Below, piece after piece: positions 14,514 to 23,251 of a stretch of DNA of 34,313 nt. The notes under the pieces were generated by a model that was not told the origin of the DNA, did not search any database, and saw only the letters and a program-made list of their open reading frames with translations. This DNA comes from Candidatus Aminicenantota bacterium. Lineage in GTDB: Bacteria; Acidobacteriota; Aminicenantia; Aminicenantales; Aminicenantaceae. The position numbers and the translations under genes were made by a program. The stretch lies in NCBI GenBank assembly GCA_030603565.1, contig JAUVXM010000023.1:1-34313 (forward strand), in the 5' to 3' direction. Each line of letters opens with the position of its first letter. Position 1 is the stretch's first letter.

Positions 14514-16895
14514 ATGACGTTTTCTCAGGCCTTGCATCGTTCAATGAGGTTTTTTGTTCCGGGTTTTCTTGTTCTGGGAATTCTTTTGGTTCCTCAACTG
14601 GGGGCGGCCGCTCAGGCCAGAATCGAGTCGACCGATCCGGCTCTGCGGCTGAAAAGGTTCGAAGAGCATATGGCCATGAAAGGGACATCGATCTTTCAGG
14701 ATCTTAAATGGCGCAGCCTCGGGCCGGACATCATCAGCGGGCGATGCACCGACATAGCCGTCCCCAGGGGCGAGAAGCATACCCTCTATGTGGGCGCGGC
14801 GTCCGGCGGGCTCTGGAAAACAGTGAACTCGGGAATCACCTGGGAACCGATCATGGAGGACCTGCCGACCGGTTCGATTGGCGATATCGCAGTGGCGCCC
14901 ACGAATTCGGATATCGTGTGGGTCGGGACCGGAGAGGCCAATATTTTCCGATCGTCCGTGGCGGGAATCGGGATCTACAAGTCGACCGACGCTGGGAAGA
15001 CTTGGCAGCACATGGGTCTTGCCGACACCTATACGATCGGCAGAATCGTCATCCACCCGAAGAATCCGGATATTGTCTATGTCGCGGCATCTGGCCATGA
15101 ATGGACCGATAATGAAGAAAGGGGGGTGTTCAAGACGACGGATGGAGGGACGACCTGGGAAAAAATTTTCTACATCTCGGAGAGGATAGGCGCCTGGGAC
15201 CTGGTCATGGATCCCGAGAACACCGAGACGCTCTACGTTTCCATGTGGAACCGAATCCGCAGACCCTGGAGCGATCCGATACCCGGCCCGGGGGACGGAA
15301 TTTTCAAAACCACTAACGGGGGCCGAAACTGGAAGCAGCTCTACAGGGGGCTGCCCGATATGAAACTGACAGGAAGAATCGGTATCGATATCTCAAGAAG
15401 CAATCCCAGCGTACTCTATGCCTTTGTCGACAACCACAATCCCGGCCGGCTTCCCAAAAAAGGGGAGCGGGATCCTTACGGAAGGTTGAGGACAGGGCGC
15501 GTGCTCATCGGGTCCGAGGTCTACAGATCGGAAGACAGAGGGGAAACCTGGAAAAAAGTTAGCCCCAATATGGACGGATGGGGCGGAACGTACGGCTGGG
15601 TTTTCGGACAGATCAGGGTAGATCCCAACCATGAAGATACCATCTACATCATGGCCCTGGGCCTGTCCAAGTCGACCGATGGCGGGAAGACCTATCAAAG
15701 ACTCAGTTATCCCGAGCTACACGGCGACCATCACGGACTGTGGATATGCCCCGATGATTCCAACTACCTGGTCAACGTCAATGACGGTGGCGTCAATATT
15801 TCCTATGACGGCGGGGAAACCTGGCGAGATTTTCACAGGAACATGAACCTGGTTCAGTTCTACAATGTAGCCTATGACATGGAGAAACCGTTCAATGTGT
15901 ACGGCTCCGTTCAGGACCACCCGACTTTTCGTGTCAATATCAGCTATGGGCTTCCCAGAAAGCGGGGGGGGCCGAGCCTGATCACTCGCTGGGAGGTTGC
16001 CCCGGGGGGAGAGGAAACCTATGTCGCGATTGATCCCACGAACCCCCATATCATTTATTCCGCTTCCAAATCACAAACCGACAGGCTCAGCCGGTCCGAG
16101 TATAAGCCCGGACTCAACGGAATGTGGGTTAGCACAAAAATCAATCCCAGGGCCAAAGAGGGCGAAACCCAGCTGCGGACCAAGTGGCTGGTCCCGATCA
16201 TCATTTCTCCCCACAATCCCAGGGTCGTCTATTACGGCATGCAGTATCTGTTCAGATCCGAAGACATGGGTGAGACCTGGGAACAGATCAGCCCCGATCT
16301 GTCCTATCAAGATCCTGACATGGTAGGGGAGAGGCAATACGCCATTCCCCATCAATGTCTGACGACCATTTCGGAATCGCCCTTTCGATTCGGCTTCATC
16401 TATGCCGGGACTGACGACGGCAAGGTTCATGTCACGAAAAACGGCGGGAAAGACTGGACGGACATCACCGGGGGACTTCCCTACAATAAAACCATTTCGA
16501 GGGTCGTCGCCTCGAAATATGATGAGGGAACGGTCTATTTGACGCTTAACGGTCGCAAGGACGATGATTTCGCCGACTATATCTATAAGTCCACGGATTG
16601 CGGAGAGACCTGGGTGGACATATCCGGGAACATCCCCGGAGGACCGGTCAACGTGATCCGGGAAGATCCCACGGACGAAGATATCCTCTATCTCGGAACG
16701 GACCTCGGTGTCTATGTGACCATCGACAGCGGAAACACATGGCATGTGCTGGCCAACGGCCTCCCCACCTGCTATGTCTGGGACCTGATTGTTCATCCCC
16801 GTGACATGACCCTGGTCATCGCGACCCATGGGAGGGGCATGTATGTGATCGATGACGTCACCCCGATTCAGGAGCACAAAAAATCGACTGAATAA
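14514..16895 (+). CDS. Secreted BNR-repeat / sortilin (VPS10)-type beta-propeller protein
   Basis: Exported protein of 793 residues with a signal peptide (about 1-34, ending LGAAAQA). It is built almost wholly of beta-propeller blades with BNR/Asp-box motifs such as SGGLWKTVNSGITW, KSTDAGKTW, KTTDGGTTWEK, RSEDRGETWKK, TKNGGKDW and DSGNTW. Proteins like this are annotated as glycosyl hydrolases or sortilin-like and are abundant in Acidobacteria and Aminicenantes; the true substrate is unknown. The protein ends soon after ATHGRGMYVIDD, where many relatives of 1000 or more residues continue into a further C-terminal domain (from memory), so this may be a short form. The gene is visibly richer in G+C than its neighbours: 40 of 60 bases in 14761-14820 are G or C, against 22 of 60 in 13921-13980. 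Confidence 0.85.
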   Translation: MTFSQALHRSMRFFVPGFLVLGILLVPQLGAAAQARIESTDPALRLKRFEEHMAMKGTSIFQDLKWRSLGPDIISGRCTDIAVPRGEKHTLYVGAASGGLWKTVNSGITWEPIMEDLPTGSIGDIAVAPTNSDIVWVGTGEANIFRSSVAGIGIYKSTDAGKTWQHMGLADTYTIGRIVIHPKNPDIVYVAASGHEWTDNEERGVFKTTDGGTTWEKIFYISERIGAWDLVMDPENTETLYVSMWNRIRRPWSDPIPGPGDGIFKTTNGGRNWKQLYRGLPDMKLTGRIGIDISRSNPSVLYAFVDNHNPGRLPKKGERDPYGRLRTGRVLIGSEVYRSEDRGETWKKVSPNMDGWGGTYGWVFGQIRVDPNHEDTIYIMALGLSKSTDGGKTYQRLSYPELHGDHHGLWICPDDSNYLVNVNDGGVNISYDGGETWRDFHRNMNLVQFYNVAYDMEKPFNVYGSVQDHPTFRVNISYGLPRKRGGPSLITRWEVAPGGEETYVAIDPTNPHIIYSASKSQTDRLSRSEYKPGLNGMWVSTKINPRAKEGETQLRTKWLVPIIISPHNPRVVYYGMQYLFRSEDMGETWEQISPDLSYQDPDMVGERQYAIPHQCLTTISESPFRFGFIYAGTDDGKVHVTKNGGKDWTDITGGLPYNKTISRVVASKYDEGTVYLTLNGRKDDDFADYIYKSTDCGETWVDISGNIPGGPVNVIREDPTDEDILYLGTDLGVYVTIDSGNTWHVLANGLPTCYVWDLIVHPRDMTLVIATHGRGMYVIDDVTPIQEHKKSTE

Positions 16896-16973
16896 TTCAG
16901 GCGGAGAAGGGTAGGCTCAGCAATAAGTTAACGTAGTCGAAGCGCCAAATAAGGAAATACAGGGCAAATCCGG

Positions 16974-17951
16974 CTATTCCTCAACTACCTTTTTCAATTC
17001 TTCTTTTAAAGGAGGAATTACCTTGAAGAGGTCTCCGATAACACCAAAATCCGCGACTTTAAAAATAGGAGCATCGGGGTCTTTATTGACTGCTACAATA
17101 AATTTAGAGGATGTCATCCCTGCCAGGTGCTGGATAGCACCTGAGATTCCAAATGCCATATACAGGTCTGGAGAGACCGTTTTCCCAGTCTGCCCGACCT
17201 GATTTTGATGGTCAATCCACTCGGAGTCAACTGCAGAACGGGACGCTCCTACAGCAGCATTAGGGAGAATACTTGAAAGCTCCCTTAACATGTCAAAATT
17301 TTCCGGGCCTTTCATGCCTCTGCCGCCTGAGATTATTATCTCAGCTTCACTAATATCAAGTTCGTTTCCTTCCATCCGGATAACTTCTACAACCCGGTCA
17401 TTCGCCTTATCGTCCCCAACATCTGCTTCCTTCTTTATTGTCTCTCCAGTTACTTCCGCCTTTTCCGCCAGGGGAAATAGATTCGGGCGCAGGGTCGCCA
17501 TCACCGGAGAAGATTTAACCCGGAAGCTAGCCAGGGCTTTCCCAGCAAAAATCGGACGGACAACTTCGAGCTCTCCCTTATTTACTTTGACCTGTGTACA
17601 ATCGGAAGCAATGCTCACATCCAGTTTAGCAGCCAAGCGCGGAGCCAGATCTTTGCCCATAGCTGTAGCAGCCATAAATAGAATTTCAGGTTTTATCTCT
17701 TCGATCAGGGAAAAAAGAGCCTCTGTATACCCGGAAGGGGAATATTGGCTAAGAAGAGAATTTTCCAAGATATAAACCTTTCCCGCTCCGAAATTAAAAG
17801 CTTCTGAAGCGAGACCATCCACTTCGGATCCGACAAAAACCGCTGCTGTTTCCATATTCATTTCATCAGCAAGCCGTTTTCCCTCAGAAAGCGTTTCCAG
17901 GGATGCCTTTTTTATCTTTCCTTCTCTGACTTCTATGTAAACTAATAACAT
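16974..17951 (-). CDS. etfA: Electron transfer flavoprotein, alpha subunit
   Basis: 325 residues, the usual EtfA length. Its C-terminal FAD-binding domain is intact: SGGRGMKG (208-215), [11 protein letters not shown] (235-245), [20 protein letters not shown] (251-270) and the NKDPDAPIF segment (289-297). With EtfB it carries electrons from flavin dehydrogenases such as acyl-CoA dehydrogenase. The start ATG follows an excellent AAGGAGG. It is 19 bp downstream of etfB in the same operon and converges on the BNR gene. No EtfQO or dehydrogenase gene is adjacent, so the electron donor and acceptor are not shown by context. Confidence 0.95.
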   Translation of the reverse strand: MLLVYIEVREGKIKKASLETLSEGKRLADEMNMETAAVFVGSEVDGLASEAFNFGAGKVYILENSLLSQYSPSGYTEALFSLIEEIKPEILFMAATAMGKDLAPRLAAKLDVSIASDCTQVKVNKGELEVVRPIFAGKALASFRVKSSPVMATLRPNLFPLAEKAEVTGETIKKEADVGDDKANDRVVEVIRMEGNELDISEAEIIISGGRGMKGPENFDMLRELSSILPNAAVGASRSAVDSEWIDHQNQVGQTGKTVSPDLYMAFGISGAIQHLAGMTSSKFIVAVNKDPDAPIFKVADFGVIGDLFKVIPPLKEELKKVVEE

Positions 17952-17970
17952 CTTTTCCTCCTTGTTTCGC

Positions 17971-18753
17971 CTATATGACCTTTGCTTCTTTATGTAAAAA
18001 TTCTACCAGCTTTTTAGCCGCATCTTCAGGTTCTTCTTCAATTACTTTGCCCGCCTCTCTAGCCGGAGGACTATCCATTTTAATTAACTCCAGCCTGGGC
18101 AAAAGTTCTTCCTCAGTCAGACCCAAATCCTGCAGGGAAATCAGGGGGATTTCTTTCCTTTTAGCCATCATGATTCCTTTTAAAGTCTCATAGCGGGGTT
18201 CGTTTAATCCTTTCTGAGCACTTATCACTGCAGGTAAAGGAAAGGAAACTTTTTCTGCAGCCCCTTCGATCTCCCGTATTGCAGTGCCTTTATTATCATC
18301 GATATCCAGCTTTGTGACTACATTGACCTGTGGTAAACCTAAAATCTCAGCCACCATAGCTGGCACCTGGGCATTGTCAGCACCTACGGATTGTTTGCCA
18401 AATAGCAGCAAATCATATCCCGGGTATTTATCCTTTATCAAACGAGATATTATTTTTGCTATCCTTAATCCATCATATGCTTCCGGAGAATCATCCTTGA
18501 TTAAAACAGCCTCATCTGCCCCCATAGCAAGGGCTTTTTTTAAGACGACCTTAGCTTCATCCGGCCCAATAGAAAACACAGTAACCTTGCCGCCGACGGT
18601 TTCTCTCACCCTTAATGCTTCTTCCACTGCATATTCATCATACGGGCTTAAAATAAAATTTAGCTCTTCTTCAATGATAGTATTATTCTCTCGGTCAATT
18701 CTTATTTTTGATTCAGTATCCGGGACTCTTTTCACAAAAACAAAAATATTCAT
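17971..18753 (-). CDS. etfB: Electron transfer flavoprotein, beta subunit
   Basis: 260 residues with the standard EtfB start (NIFVFVKRVPDTESKIRI) and the signature ILSPYDEYAVEEALRVRE near residues 34-51. The nucleotide-binding core continues through FGKQSVGADNAQVPAMVAE (about 118-136). It forms the EtfAB heterodimer with the next gene. A strong GAGAGGAGG precedes the ATG. Whether this ETF is an ordinary or a bifurcating type cannot be settled by reading alone. Its presence in the same window as Rnf makes a NAD/ferredoxin-linked role plausible, but they are separate transcription units on opposite strands. Confidence 0.95.
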   Translation of the reverse strand: MNIFVFVKRVPDTESKIRIDRENNTIIEEELNFILSPYDEYAVEEALRVRETVGGKVTVFSIGPDEAKVVLKKALAMGADEAVLIKDDSPEAYDGLRIAKIISRLIKDKYPGYDLLLFGKQSVGADNAQVPAMVAEILGLPQVNVVTKLDIDDNKGTAIREIEGAAEKVSFPLPAVISAQKGLNEPRYETLKGIMMAKRKEIPLISLQDLGLTEEELLPRLELIKMDSPPAREAGKVIEEEPEDAAKKLVEFLHKEAKVI

Positions 18754-18834
18754 ATTAACCTCCTCTCAGTCACTCGCAATGACAATTACTTTTATATTAA
18801 AATATTGACAGATTTTAAGAATAATTAATGCCGC

Positions 18835-20109
18835 TTATTCCTCAAACCGCTTGAGGACAAGAGTGCCATTTGTTCCCCCAAAACCAAACGAATTAGTCAA
18901 GGCATAATTGACATCGGCAGTACGGGCTTTATTAGGAACATAATCAAGGTCACACTCTGGGTCCGGATTCTCATAATTTATCGTCGGAGGAATCCTCTGG
19001 TGTTTCAGGCTCATAGCTGTAACTGCAGTTTCCATCCCCCCGGCTGCTCCCATCATATGGCCAGTCATTGACTTGGTGGCGCTTATGGCAAGACCTGCAG
19101 CATTCTTGCCAAAAACACGTTTGATAGCCACAGTCTCTGTTTTATCATTCCAGGGCGTTGAAGTCCCATGAGCATTAATATAATCAATTTCTCCGGAGTC
19201 AATGCCGGCATCTCTTAGAGCCCTCTTCATGGACCGGTAAGCTCCGTCCCCATCTGTCCGGGGCGCAGAAACATGATAGGCGTCTCCGCTCATCCCATAA
19301 CCAACTACTTCAGCATATATATTTGCTCCACGCTTAAGAGCGGTCCCCATCTCCTCAAGGAGAAGGATCCCGGCGCCTTCACTTACAACAAAGCCGTCTC
19401 GATCCCGGTCAAAGGGACGGGAAGCTTTCTCCGGAGCGTCATTTCTCACGGAAAGGGCCCGCATAGCACAAAATCCGGCAACACCTAAAGGAGTAATGGG
19501 CGCTTCCGCTCCGCCGGCAATCATTATGTCGGCATCACCCCTGGAAATTATCCTGAAAGAATCGCCGATAGCATGGGTGCCGGTTGAACATGCCGTAGCT
19601 GGAGCCGAATTCGGCCCTCCGGATTTTGTCCTTATAGATATCTGACCGGCAGCTTCGTTGATTATACAAGAAATCAGAAAAAACGGAGATATGCGGCCCG
19701 GTCCTTTTTTCAACAGAGTTTTATTTGTGTTTTCGATCGTACCGATCCCGCCTATCCCGGAGCCGACATAAACACCGGTGCGGTCTCCCTCTAATGCTGA
19801 CGGTTTAATCCCGGAGTCATCAACTGCCAATTGCGCTGCAACAACAGCATACTGGATAAAAGCATCCATCTTCCTGGCATCTTTTCTGCCGATGAAGGCT
19901 AGCGGGTCAAAATCTTTGATCTCTCCCGCGATCTTGCTGGAATATCCTGATGTATCAAAGCGTGATATGAGGGAAATTCCACCTTTGCCCTCCACTAAGG
20001 CCTTCCAGTTGCTTTCCCGGCCGATTCCAAGGGAAGAAACAAGGCCAATCCCAGTAATTACAACTCTCCGAAGTGCAGGCCCCTTTCGAGGATTATAAGG
20101 CACATCCAT
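18835..20109 (-). CDS. fabF: 3-oxoacyl-ACP synthase II
   Basis: Elongating beta-ketoacyl-ACP synthase of type II fatty-acid synthesis, about 424 residues from the ATG at 20109; a TTG two codons upstream is also possible, and neither has a good Shine-Dalgarno sequence. Counting from the TTG, the catalytic triad is Cys176 in APATACSTGTHA, His316 in NAHGTSTPWND and His353 in KSMTGHMMGAAG, with Lys348 nearby. The C-terminus reads NSFGFGGTNGTLVLKR, as expected. It is last in the DUF177-rpmF-plsX-fabG-acpP-fabF run, about 14 bp after acpP. An N-terminal extension of about a dozen residues precedes the usual RRVVITGIG start. Confidence 0.95.
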   Translation of the reverse strand: MDVPYNPRKGPALRRVVITGIGLVSSLGIGRESNWKALVEGKGGISLISRFDTSGYSSKIAGEIKDFDPLAFIGRKDARKMDAFIQYAVVAAQLAVDDSGIKPSALEGDRTGVYVGSGIGGIGTIENTNKTLLKKGPGRISPFFLISCIINEAAGQISIRTKSGGPNSAPATACSTGTHAIGDSFRIISRGDADIMIAGGAEAPITPLGVAGFCAMRALSVRNDAPEKASRPFDRDRDGFVVSEGAGILLLEEMGTALKRGANIYAEVVGYGMSGDAYHVSAPRTDGDGAYRSMKRALRDAGIDSGEIDYINAHGTSTPWNDKTETVAIKRVFGKNAAGLAISATKSMTGHMMGAAGGMETAVTAMSLKHQRIPPTINYENPDPECDLDYVPNKARTADVNYALTNSFGFGGTNGTLVLKRFEE

Positions 20110-20123
20110 AATCAAGGTTTTGG

Positions 20124-20366
20124 TTATTTAACGTTGTTTAAAACATACTCTATGGCTTTACCGACCGTAGTCAGTTTCTCCGCCTCATCATCAGGGATAT
20201 CAAGATCGAATTCATCCTCAAGAGCCATGACCAATTCAACTGTATCCAGAGAATCCGCACCTAAATCATCAATAAAAGAAGCCTCTTCTGTAATCTGGTC
20301 CTCACTTATACTAAGCTTGTCCGCTACAATTGATTTAATTTTGGCAAAAAGTTCGTCTTTCTTCAT
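20124..20366 (-). CDS. acpP: Acyl carrier protein
   Basis: 80 residues, acidic, with the phosphopantetheine attachment site Ser39 in [12 protein letters not shown]. Full-length and typical. An AAGGAGGGAG sequence precedes the ATG, the strongest ribosome-binding site in the operon, as expected for an abundant carrier protein. It lies between fabG (45 bp upstream) and fabF. Confidence 0.97.
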   Translation of the reverse strand: MKKDELFAKIKSIVADKLSISEDQITEEASFIDDLGADSLDTVELVMALEDEFDLDIPDDEAEKLTTVGKAIEYVLNNVK

Positions 20367-20411
20367 TATCTCCCTCCTTGATTTAAATTTGAAATTATAT
20401 TCAAGCAGAAG

Positions 20412-21152
20412 CTACATAAGCATTCCACCATTTATACCCAAAACCTGTCCGGTTATATATGCTGCCTTATCAGATAATAAGAACCTGACAGCATTAGCAA
20501 CATCCTCCGGCAGGCCAAATTTTTTCATAGGGATGATATCCTCAAATTTTCTCTTAACAGCATCCGGAAGATTTTTTGTCATAGCAGTTGCAATATATCC
20601 CGGCGCTACTGCGTTTACAGTAATCCCTCTTGATGCAACCTCCCGGGCGAGTGATTTTGTAAATCCAATAACTCCAGCCTTGGAGGCTGAATAATTAGCT
20701 TGACCGGCATTGCCCATCAAGCCGACAACCGACGATACATTGACGATGCGCCCATATCTCTTACCCATCATGTGCCTGATAACCGCTCGGGATATATTAA
20801 ACACTCCCTTAAGATTGACGGCTAGAACAGAATCCCATTCCTCTTCTTTCATCCGCATTAAGAGATTGTCCCGGGTTATCCCGGCATTGTTGACCACATG
20901 ATGAATCTGTTTGTGATTCTTAATCATCCTTTTTACGACTTCAGATATTAGTTCCATGTCAGAAACATCAGCATAATAGGCAGCAGCTTTGCCTCCTCGT
21001 TCCCGTATCTTTTCAGCTGCATCTTCCAGTTTTTCTTTTTGAACATCCAGCATGAGGACCTCTGCCCCGCCTTTTGATAGCTCAAGGGCTATTGTTTCGC
21101 CAATTCCCTGCGATGCCCCAGTTACGAGAGACGTTTTCCCTTTAAATTCCAT
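20412..21152 (-). CDS. fabG: 3-oxoacyl-ACP reductase
   Basis: Short-chain dehydrogenase of 246 residues that reduces 3-oxoacyl-ACP with NADPH in fatty-acid elongation. The Rossmann motif TGASQGIG (11-18), NNAG (88-91) and the catalytic residues Ser141, Tyr154 and Lys158 (YSASK) are all present, and the spacing matches FabG. The C-terminus ITGQVLGINGGMLM is typical. Its ATG overlaps the plsX stop by one base (TAATG), which indicates coupled translation. Context rather than sequence alone separates it from other SDRs. Confidence 0.95.
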   Translation of the reverse strand: MEFKGKTSLVTGASQGIGETIALELSKGGAEVLMLDVQKEKLEDAAEKIRERGGKAAAYYADVSDMELISEVVKRMIKNHKQIHHVVNNAGITRDNLLMRMKEEEWDSVLAVNLKGVFNISRAVIRHMMGKRYGRIVNVSSVVGLMGNAGQANYSASKAGVIGFTKSLAREVASRGITVNAVAPGYIATAMTKNLPDAVKRKFEDIIPMKKFGLPEDVANAVRFLLSDKAAYITGQVLGINGGMLM

Positions 21153-22165
21153 TATCCTTTTTGGTTAATAAAAGCAGGTTTGAATTTTAACATTTCATTC
21201 TGAATTTTTTCCTGAACCTTGTTTGCAACATAATCCCGAGCTAGTTTGACCGCATTTTTTACTGCAACAGGATTTGAGCGGCCATGTCCGACAATGCACA
21301 CGCCATTTAATCCTAGAAGATGCGCTCCGCCATACTCTGCGTAATCGACTTTTTTAAATATTTTTTTTAAATGCCTTTTCATCAACAAAAATCCGATCTT
21401 GGCAAATATATTCTTCATGATCTCATTACGAGCCATGCGGGCAAAGTTATCAAATACTCCTTCGGTAGTTTTTAAAACAATATTTCCAGTAAACCCGTCA
21501 CTAATAATAACATCAGCTTTCCCAGAGTATAGATCTTTACCTTCAACGTTCCCAATAAAATTTAAAGGGGAAGCCTCCAATCTTGCATATACTTCCCTGG
21601 TAAGGTCATTGCCTTTTCCCCCTTCTTCACCAATGCTCATAAGCGCAACCTTGGGATTTTTTATGCCTATGACATTTTCCATAAATACCCGGCCCATAAT
21701 AGCAAACTGCACAAGATGTTGAGGCTTGCAGTTAACATTGGCACCAATATCGGTTAGGAGAGTTTTACCTTTCAAAGAGGGAACCAATAGAGACAAAGCC
21801 GGCCTTTCGACTCCATCCAGAGCTCCCAGTACTTTTCTGGAGATATAGACGACCGCTCCAGTATTTCCGGTGCTGACAAAAGCATCAGCTTCTCTATCCT
21901 TAAGCAGTTGAGTGCCGACCAGGATCGATGATTTTTTCTTTCTTCTAAAGGAAAGCAATCCTTCTCCCATTCCGATGGCCTCTGAGGCATTTACAATGCC
22001 GACCCTGGCGTTGTTAAGATCAAATTTATTGATAGCATCCTGAATAATCGATTCATCACCCACCAGGACTATGTCCAAGTCAAATTCCCGGGAAGCATCT
22101 ACGGCTCCAGCTACAATTACTTCCGGACCGAAGTCTCCTCCCATGGCATCAACTGCTACTTTCAT
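21152..22165 (-). CDS. plsX: Phosphate acyltransferase PlsX
   Basis: Makes acyl-phosphate from acyl-ACP, the first step of phospholipid synthesis in the PlsX/PlsY pathway. The start at 22165 (337 residues, MKVAVDAMGGDFGPE) is the family's normal N-terminus. The open frame continues about 98 codons further upstream, but that part only reads through rpmF and the DUF177 gene in another frame. CCGAGG lies ahead of this ATG. Other recognisable motifs are STGNTGAVV, DIGANVNCKP and SDGFTGNIVLK. It begins 13 bp after rpmF and ends inside the fabG start. Confidence 0.95.
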   Translation of the reverse strand: MKVAVDAMGGDFGPEVIVAGAVDASREFDLDIVLVGDESIIQDAINKFDLNNARVGIVNASEAIGMGEGLLSFRRKKKSSILVGTQLLKDREADAFVSTGNTGAVVYISRKVLGALDGVERPALSLLVPSLKGKTLLTDIGANVNCKPQHLVQFAIMGRVFMENVIGIKNPKVALMSIGEEGGKGNDLTREVYARLEASPLNFIGNVEGKDLYSGKADVIISDGFTGNIVLKTTEGVFDNFARMARNEIMKNIFAKIGFLLMKRHLKKIFKKVDYAEYGGAHLLGLNGVCIVGHGRSNPVAVKNAVKLARDYVANKVQEKIQNEMLKFKPAFINQKG

Positions 22166-22178
22166 AGGTGCCTCGGAT

Positions 22179-22361
22179 TTATTCTTCTCTCCCTTCTTGT
22201 ACCTGGCGCTCCTTATAATATCCGCAGTCAGGACAAGCTCGATGAGGCAGCTTTGGATTTCCGCAATTGGGACACAAGGAAAGGGAAGGTACCTCCAGGG
22301 CATGATGTGCCCTTCGTTTCGTTTTTCTTGAATGAGAGTGTTTTCTTTTTGGATTAGCCAT
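22179..22361 (-). CDS. rpmF: 50S ribosomal protein L32
   Basis: 60 residues, basic N-terminus (NPKRKHSHSRKTKRRAHH), then a zinc ribbon with C30, C33, C43 and C46 (CPNCG...CPDCG). This is the zinc-binding form of L32. Its ATG follows the DUF177 stop with no gap (TAAATG). The DUF177-rpmF-plsX order is widely conserved in bacteria. Confidence 0.97.
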   Translation of the reverse strand: MANPKRKHSHSRKTKRRAHHALEVPSLSLCPNCGNPKLPHRACPDCGYYKERQVQEGREE

Positions 22362-22880
22362 TTATCTCTTATCTCTTGAAAATATCTTAAATTTATCCAG
22401 GCGCGGGTCAGTTTTATTCGCCACGCAAGAACATTTTCCTTCTTTGACAATATTACCACATACAGGACAGATTCCCTGACAATCAGGCGAACACAAAGGC
22501 CTTACCGGAAAGGCAAAATTCAACTGCTCCATGATAATTCTTTTTAAGTCCATCTTGCGGCCATAATAAAATAATTTCTTTGCCTCTTCTTCATCCAACT
22601 GCTCATTATTGATGTCCAACTCTTCAGGAAGATAGACAAGGTCAAATCCAGAATCAATCTTAAAATCAAAAGAGCACAAACAGCGACAGCAAGTCAAGCT
22701 AATACAAGTCTTGATCACGCCTTTAAGAAATATTTCGTCTCCACTTTTTTTAATAAAAACATCCGTATGAACCGGATTCAGAAACTCAGCATCTTCTTCC
22801 AACAGTTCAACAGAAATAAATTCGTATTTTTTGCTAACCTTTAGCCCTTCCTGGGGCAACCTATCTATTTCAATTAACAT
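22362..22880 (-). CDS. yceD: YceD/DUF177 family protein (23S rRNA accumulation)
   Basis: About 172 residues from the ATG at 22880, which has GAGG six to seven bases upstream; a TTG four codons earlier keeps the frame open but overlaps that ribosome-binding site. The DUF177 pattern is visible: a cysteine knot CISLTCCRCL in the middle, an LDYLPEE-like LVYLPEELD segment, and the C-terminal CSPDCQGICPVCG(x)nC motif that may bind zinc. YceD of E. coli is linked to 23S rRNA accumulation and ribosome assembly. The tight linkage to rpmF is characteristic of the family and supports the call. First gene of the operon, about 25 bp downstream of a strong promoter. Confidence 0.85.
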   Translation of the reverse strand: MLIEIDRLPQEGLKVSKKYEFISVELLEEDAEFLNPVHTDVFIKKSGDEIFLKGVIKTCISLTCCRCLCSFDFKIDSGFDLVYLPEELDINNEQLDEEEAKKLFYYGRKMDLKRIIMEQLNFAFPVRPLCSPDCQGICPVCGNIVKEGKCSCVANKTDPRLDKFKIFSRDKR

Positions 22881-22905
22881 CTTATACCTCAAAAAAAGTT
22901 ACCCT

Positions 22906-22933
22906 ATTATAACATCTTGCCTTCCTTTGTCAA
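22906..22933 (-). promoter_or_regulatory. Strong promoter of the DUF177-rpmF-plsX-fab operon
   Basis: Read on the minus strand, TTGACA (22928-22933) and TATAAT (22906-22911) are both perfect consensus boxes, with a 16-bp spacer. The -35 box lies 2-3 bp from the end of the repeat element at 22936-23134. Confidence 0.7.
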
Positions 22934-22935
22934 TA

Positions 22936-23134
22936 AACCCTGACCTATTCATAAAAATTGCCAATGACGTACTCAAAAAAAACAATAACTAACTTTATCA
23001 TTGGCACTTTTTACCTTTCAGGCGAGCCGATCTCACCGCATCTGCTTCGTTACAGGGTACTCGCGGTGAAGGACCACAGCTGCGCACCCTGTGCCTCGCA
23101 TCTGCGGCAACCTCGACTCGTGAATAATCCAGGT
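22936..23134 (+). repeat. Modular TIR element (copy E3)
   Basis: 199 bp with left end CCCTGACCTATTCATAAAAA and right end CCTCGACTCGTGAATAATCC then AGGT. Its hairpin module is shorter and of different sequence from E2: TGCCAATGA at 22959-22967 pairs with 22998-23006, flanked by an A5 and a T5 run. The right domain 23012-23134 is homologous to E2; 23052-23060 can pair with 23084-23092. The segment 22881-23251 holds no gene other than this element and the fab promoter. Confidence 0.85.
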
Positions 23135-23251
23135 ATGCTTAGCTGCAGGAACTCCCCTAATTATTTAAGCTTCTGCGAACTTTCGGCAAGCATATGTTGA
23201 ATTAATTTTTGGAAGGAGTATAATTGAGATATCCAGCAGAGGAGTCTTTAC

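Noticed and set aside
16071-16877. 268-codon open frame on the minus strand opposite the BNR gene (also one at 14541-15098)
   Set aside because: It is a shadow of the G+C-rich BNR gene, has no ribosome-binding site, and its translation lacks any recognisable domain.
14514-16895. Gene as part of a mobile element
   Set aside because: Despite its different composition, no inverted repeats, target duplications or integrase genes flank it.
22166-22459. N-terminal 98-codon extension of plsX
   Set aside because: It overlaps rpmF and the DUF177 gene in another frame; PlsX proteins start at MKVAVDAMGGD.
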